Source: Sphingobacteriaceae bacterium
GTDB taxonomy: Bacteria > Bacteroidota > Bacteroidia > Sphingobacteriales > Sphingobacteriaceae
Assembly: GCA_025450155.1 (NCBI GenBank)
Contig: JANWIB010000146.1
Coordinates: 1 to 14,392, forward strand
Length of the DNA: 14,392 bases
Direction of reading: 5' to 3'
Positions 13,843 to 14,392 of the stretch are shown piece after piece. Under the pieces are notes generated by a model that was not told the DNA's origin, did no database searches, and worked only from the letters and a program-made list of their open reading frames with translations. The position numbers and the translations under genes are program-made. How positions within the stretch are numbered: the stretch's first letter is position 1; every line of letters begins with the position of its first letter.

Positions 13843-14392
13843 TTATTTTAATTCTGATAGCGCTTTTTTCACCCGCGGCAACATCTCTTCAATATCTTTT
13901 AGAGAACATCCCCCAACCGAAGCCCTGAACCAATTGACATCATCGCCTGCGGCGAAAGATGAAAAAGGTACAAAACCGGCTTTGGCTGCTTTTATCAGGT
14001 ATAATACAATATCATTGCTGGTTTTTAGCACCTGCCCATCTGGTGTGGTTTTGCCACTATAATCTATCTTCAGAGTTAAATAAATAGCGCCCATCGGTTC
14101 GATGGCATCTACCCGGAATCCTTCCGCTTTTAGTTGTTGAAATCCTTTATACAATGTATCCAGGCTTTTTTGAATTTGCTGTTTAAATGAGCGTAAAAAA
14201 GAATCAACTGCTGGGCTATTCGAAAGAAATTGTGCCATTGCTCCCTGTTCGGGCTTGGGCGACCAGGCTCCCATGTGGCTAACAATGATGCGCATTTTGG
14301 CAATTACTTTTTCCGGCCCAAAACCCCAACCTATCCGCACGCCAGTAGCGGCAAAGCATTTAGAAGCGCCATCAATATAAATTACATAGTCT
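13843..14392 (-). CDS. PLP-dependent class I/II aminotransferase, C-terminal part (cut by window edge)
   Basis: The 182 C-terminal residues of an aspartate-aminotransferase-fold enzyme; the gene continues past 14392. The frame is open to the edge: upstream of the GTG at 14340 it reads YIDGASKCFAATGVRIGW, which is the PLP-lysine motif (S-K-x-F-A-x-T-G-x-R-x-G-W), with the Schiff-base Lys codon at 14359-14361. So the GTG is internal and not a start. Near the C-terminus, FRASVGG carries the Arg that binds the substrate alpha-carboxylate. Substrate specificity cannot be read from this part. Stop codon TAA at 13843, converging on the membrane protein gene. Confidence 0.88.
   Translation of the reverse strand, partial: DYVIYIDGASKCFAATGVRIGWGFGPEKVIAKMRIIVSHMGAWSPKPEQGAMAQFLSNSPAVDSFLRSFKQQIQKSLDTLYKGFQQLKAEGFRVDAIEPMGAIYLTLKIDYSGKTTPDGQVLKTSNDIVLYLIKAAKAGFVPFSSFAAGDDVNWFRASVGGCSLKDIEEMLPRVKKALSELK

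Noticed and set aside
14338..14340. GTG at 14340 as the start of the aminotransferase gene
   Set aside because: The frame is open upstream to the window edge and encodes the conserved PLP-lysine motif, so the GTG is an internal Val codon.
1..14392. Search for CRISPR arrays, tRNA or rRNA genes, insertion sequences, toxin-antitoxin or defence modules
   Set aside because: No regularly spaced identical repeats, cloverleaf-like segment, transposase/integrase motif or paired toxin-antitoxin genes were seen; the content is mostly housekeeping.

Overview
The window looks like a chromosomal housekeeping segment from a Bacteroidota bacterium, most likely the Sphingobacteriaceae (Pedobacter/Mucilaginibacter-like). 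The reasons are low GC, A-rich leaders mostly without Shine-Dalgarno sequences, a promoter of the Bacteroidota type (TTTG / TAnnTTTG) before acpP, and lineage-typical genes such as an IPExxxVDY-family protein and a DUF6526 protein. No mobile element, CRISPR array, tRNA or rRNA gene was seen, and no gene stands out in composition. This is assigned by pattern recognition, not by database search.

Layout. Bases 1-387 carry no convincing gene and hold likely terminators. On the minus strand, 388-2831 reads (in transcription order) IPExxxVDY protein, pyruvate kinase (pyk) and a small secreted NTR/TIMP-like protein, closed by a good rho-independent terminator at 320-356. A divergent promoter region (2832-2975) separates this from the plus-strand lipid/RNA cluster acpP-fabF-rnc, followed closely by a 3-TM small membrane protein and an ArnT/PMT-like glycosyltransferase (to 7300). 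A second plus-strand run, 7394-10693, is yicC-gmk-nadD-miaE-putative lipoprotein: RNA turnover, GTP and NAD precursor synthesis, tRNA modification. It ends tail-to-tail, with no gap, against a minus-strand RsmI-like methyltransferase (10694-11404). Divergent from that is a DUF6526 membrane protein, then a structured intergenic region, an unrecognised 238-residue soluble protein and a six-TM protein with a possible PH-like C-terminal domain. The right edge cuts a minus-strand PLP aminotransferase whose catalytic lysine motif lies inside the window.

How the parts fit. Most genes are core metabolism or RNA processing: ACP and KAS II for fatty-acid elongation, RNase III and YicC for RNA cleavage, guanylate kinase and NadD for nucleotide supply, pyruvate kinase at the end of glycolysis. 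No new defence or mobile system is visible. The more interesting signals are non-coding: a long imperfect hairpin directly before rnc (candidate RNase III self-target), an inverted array of degenerate 8-bp units before gmk, a perfect 15-bp dyad before pyk, and several dyads plus an unusually strong SD ahead of the unknown gene at 12082.
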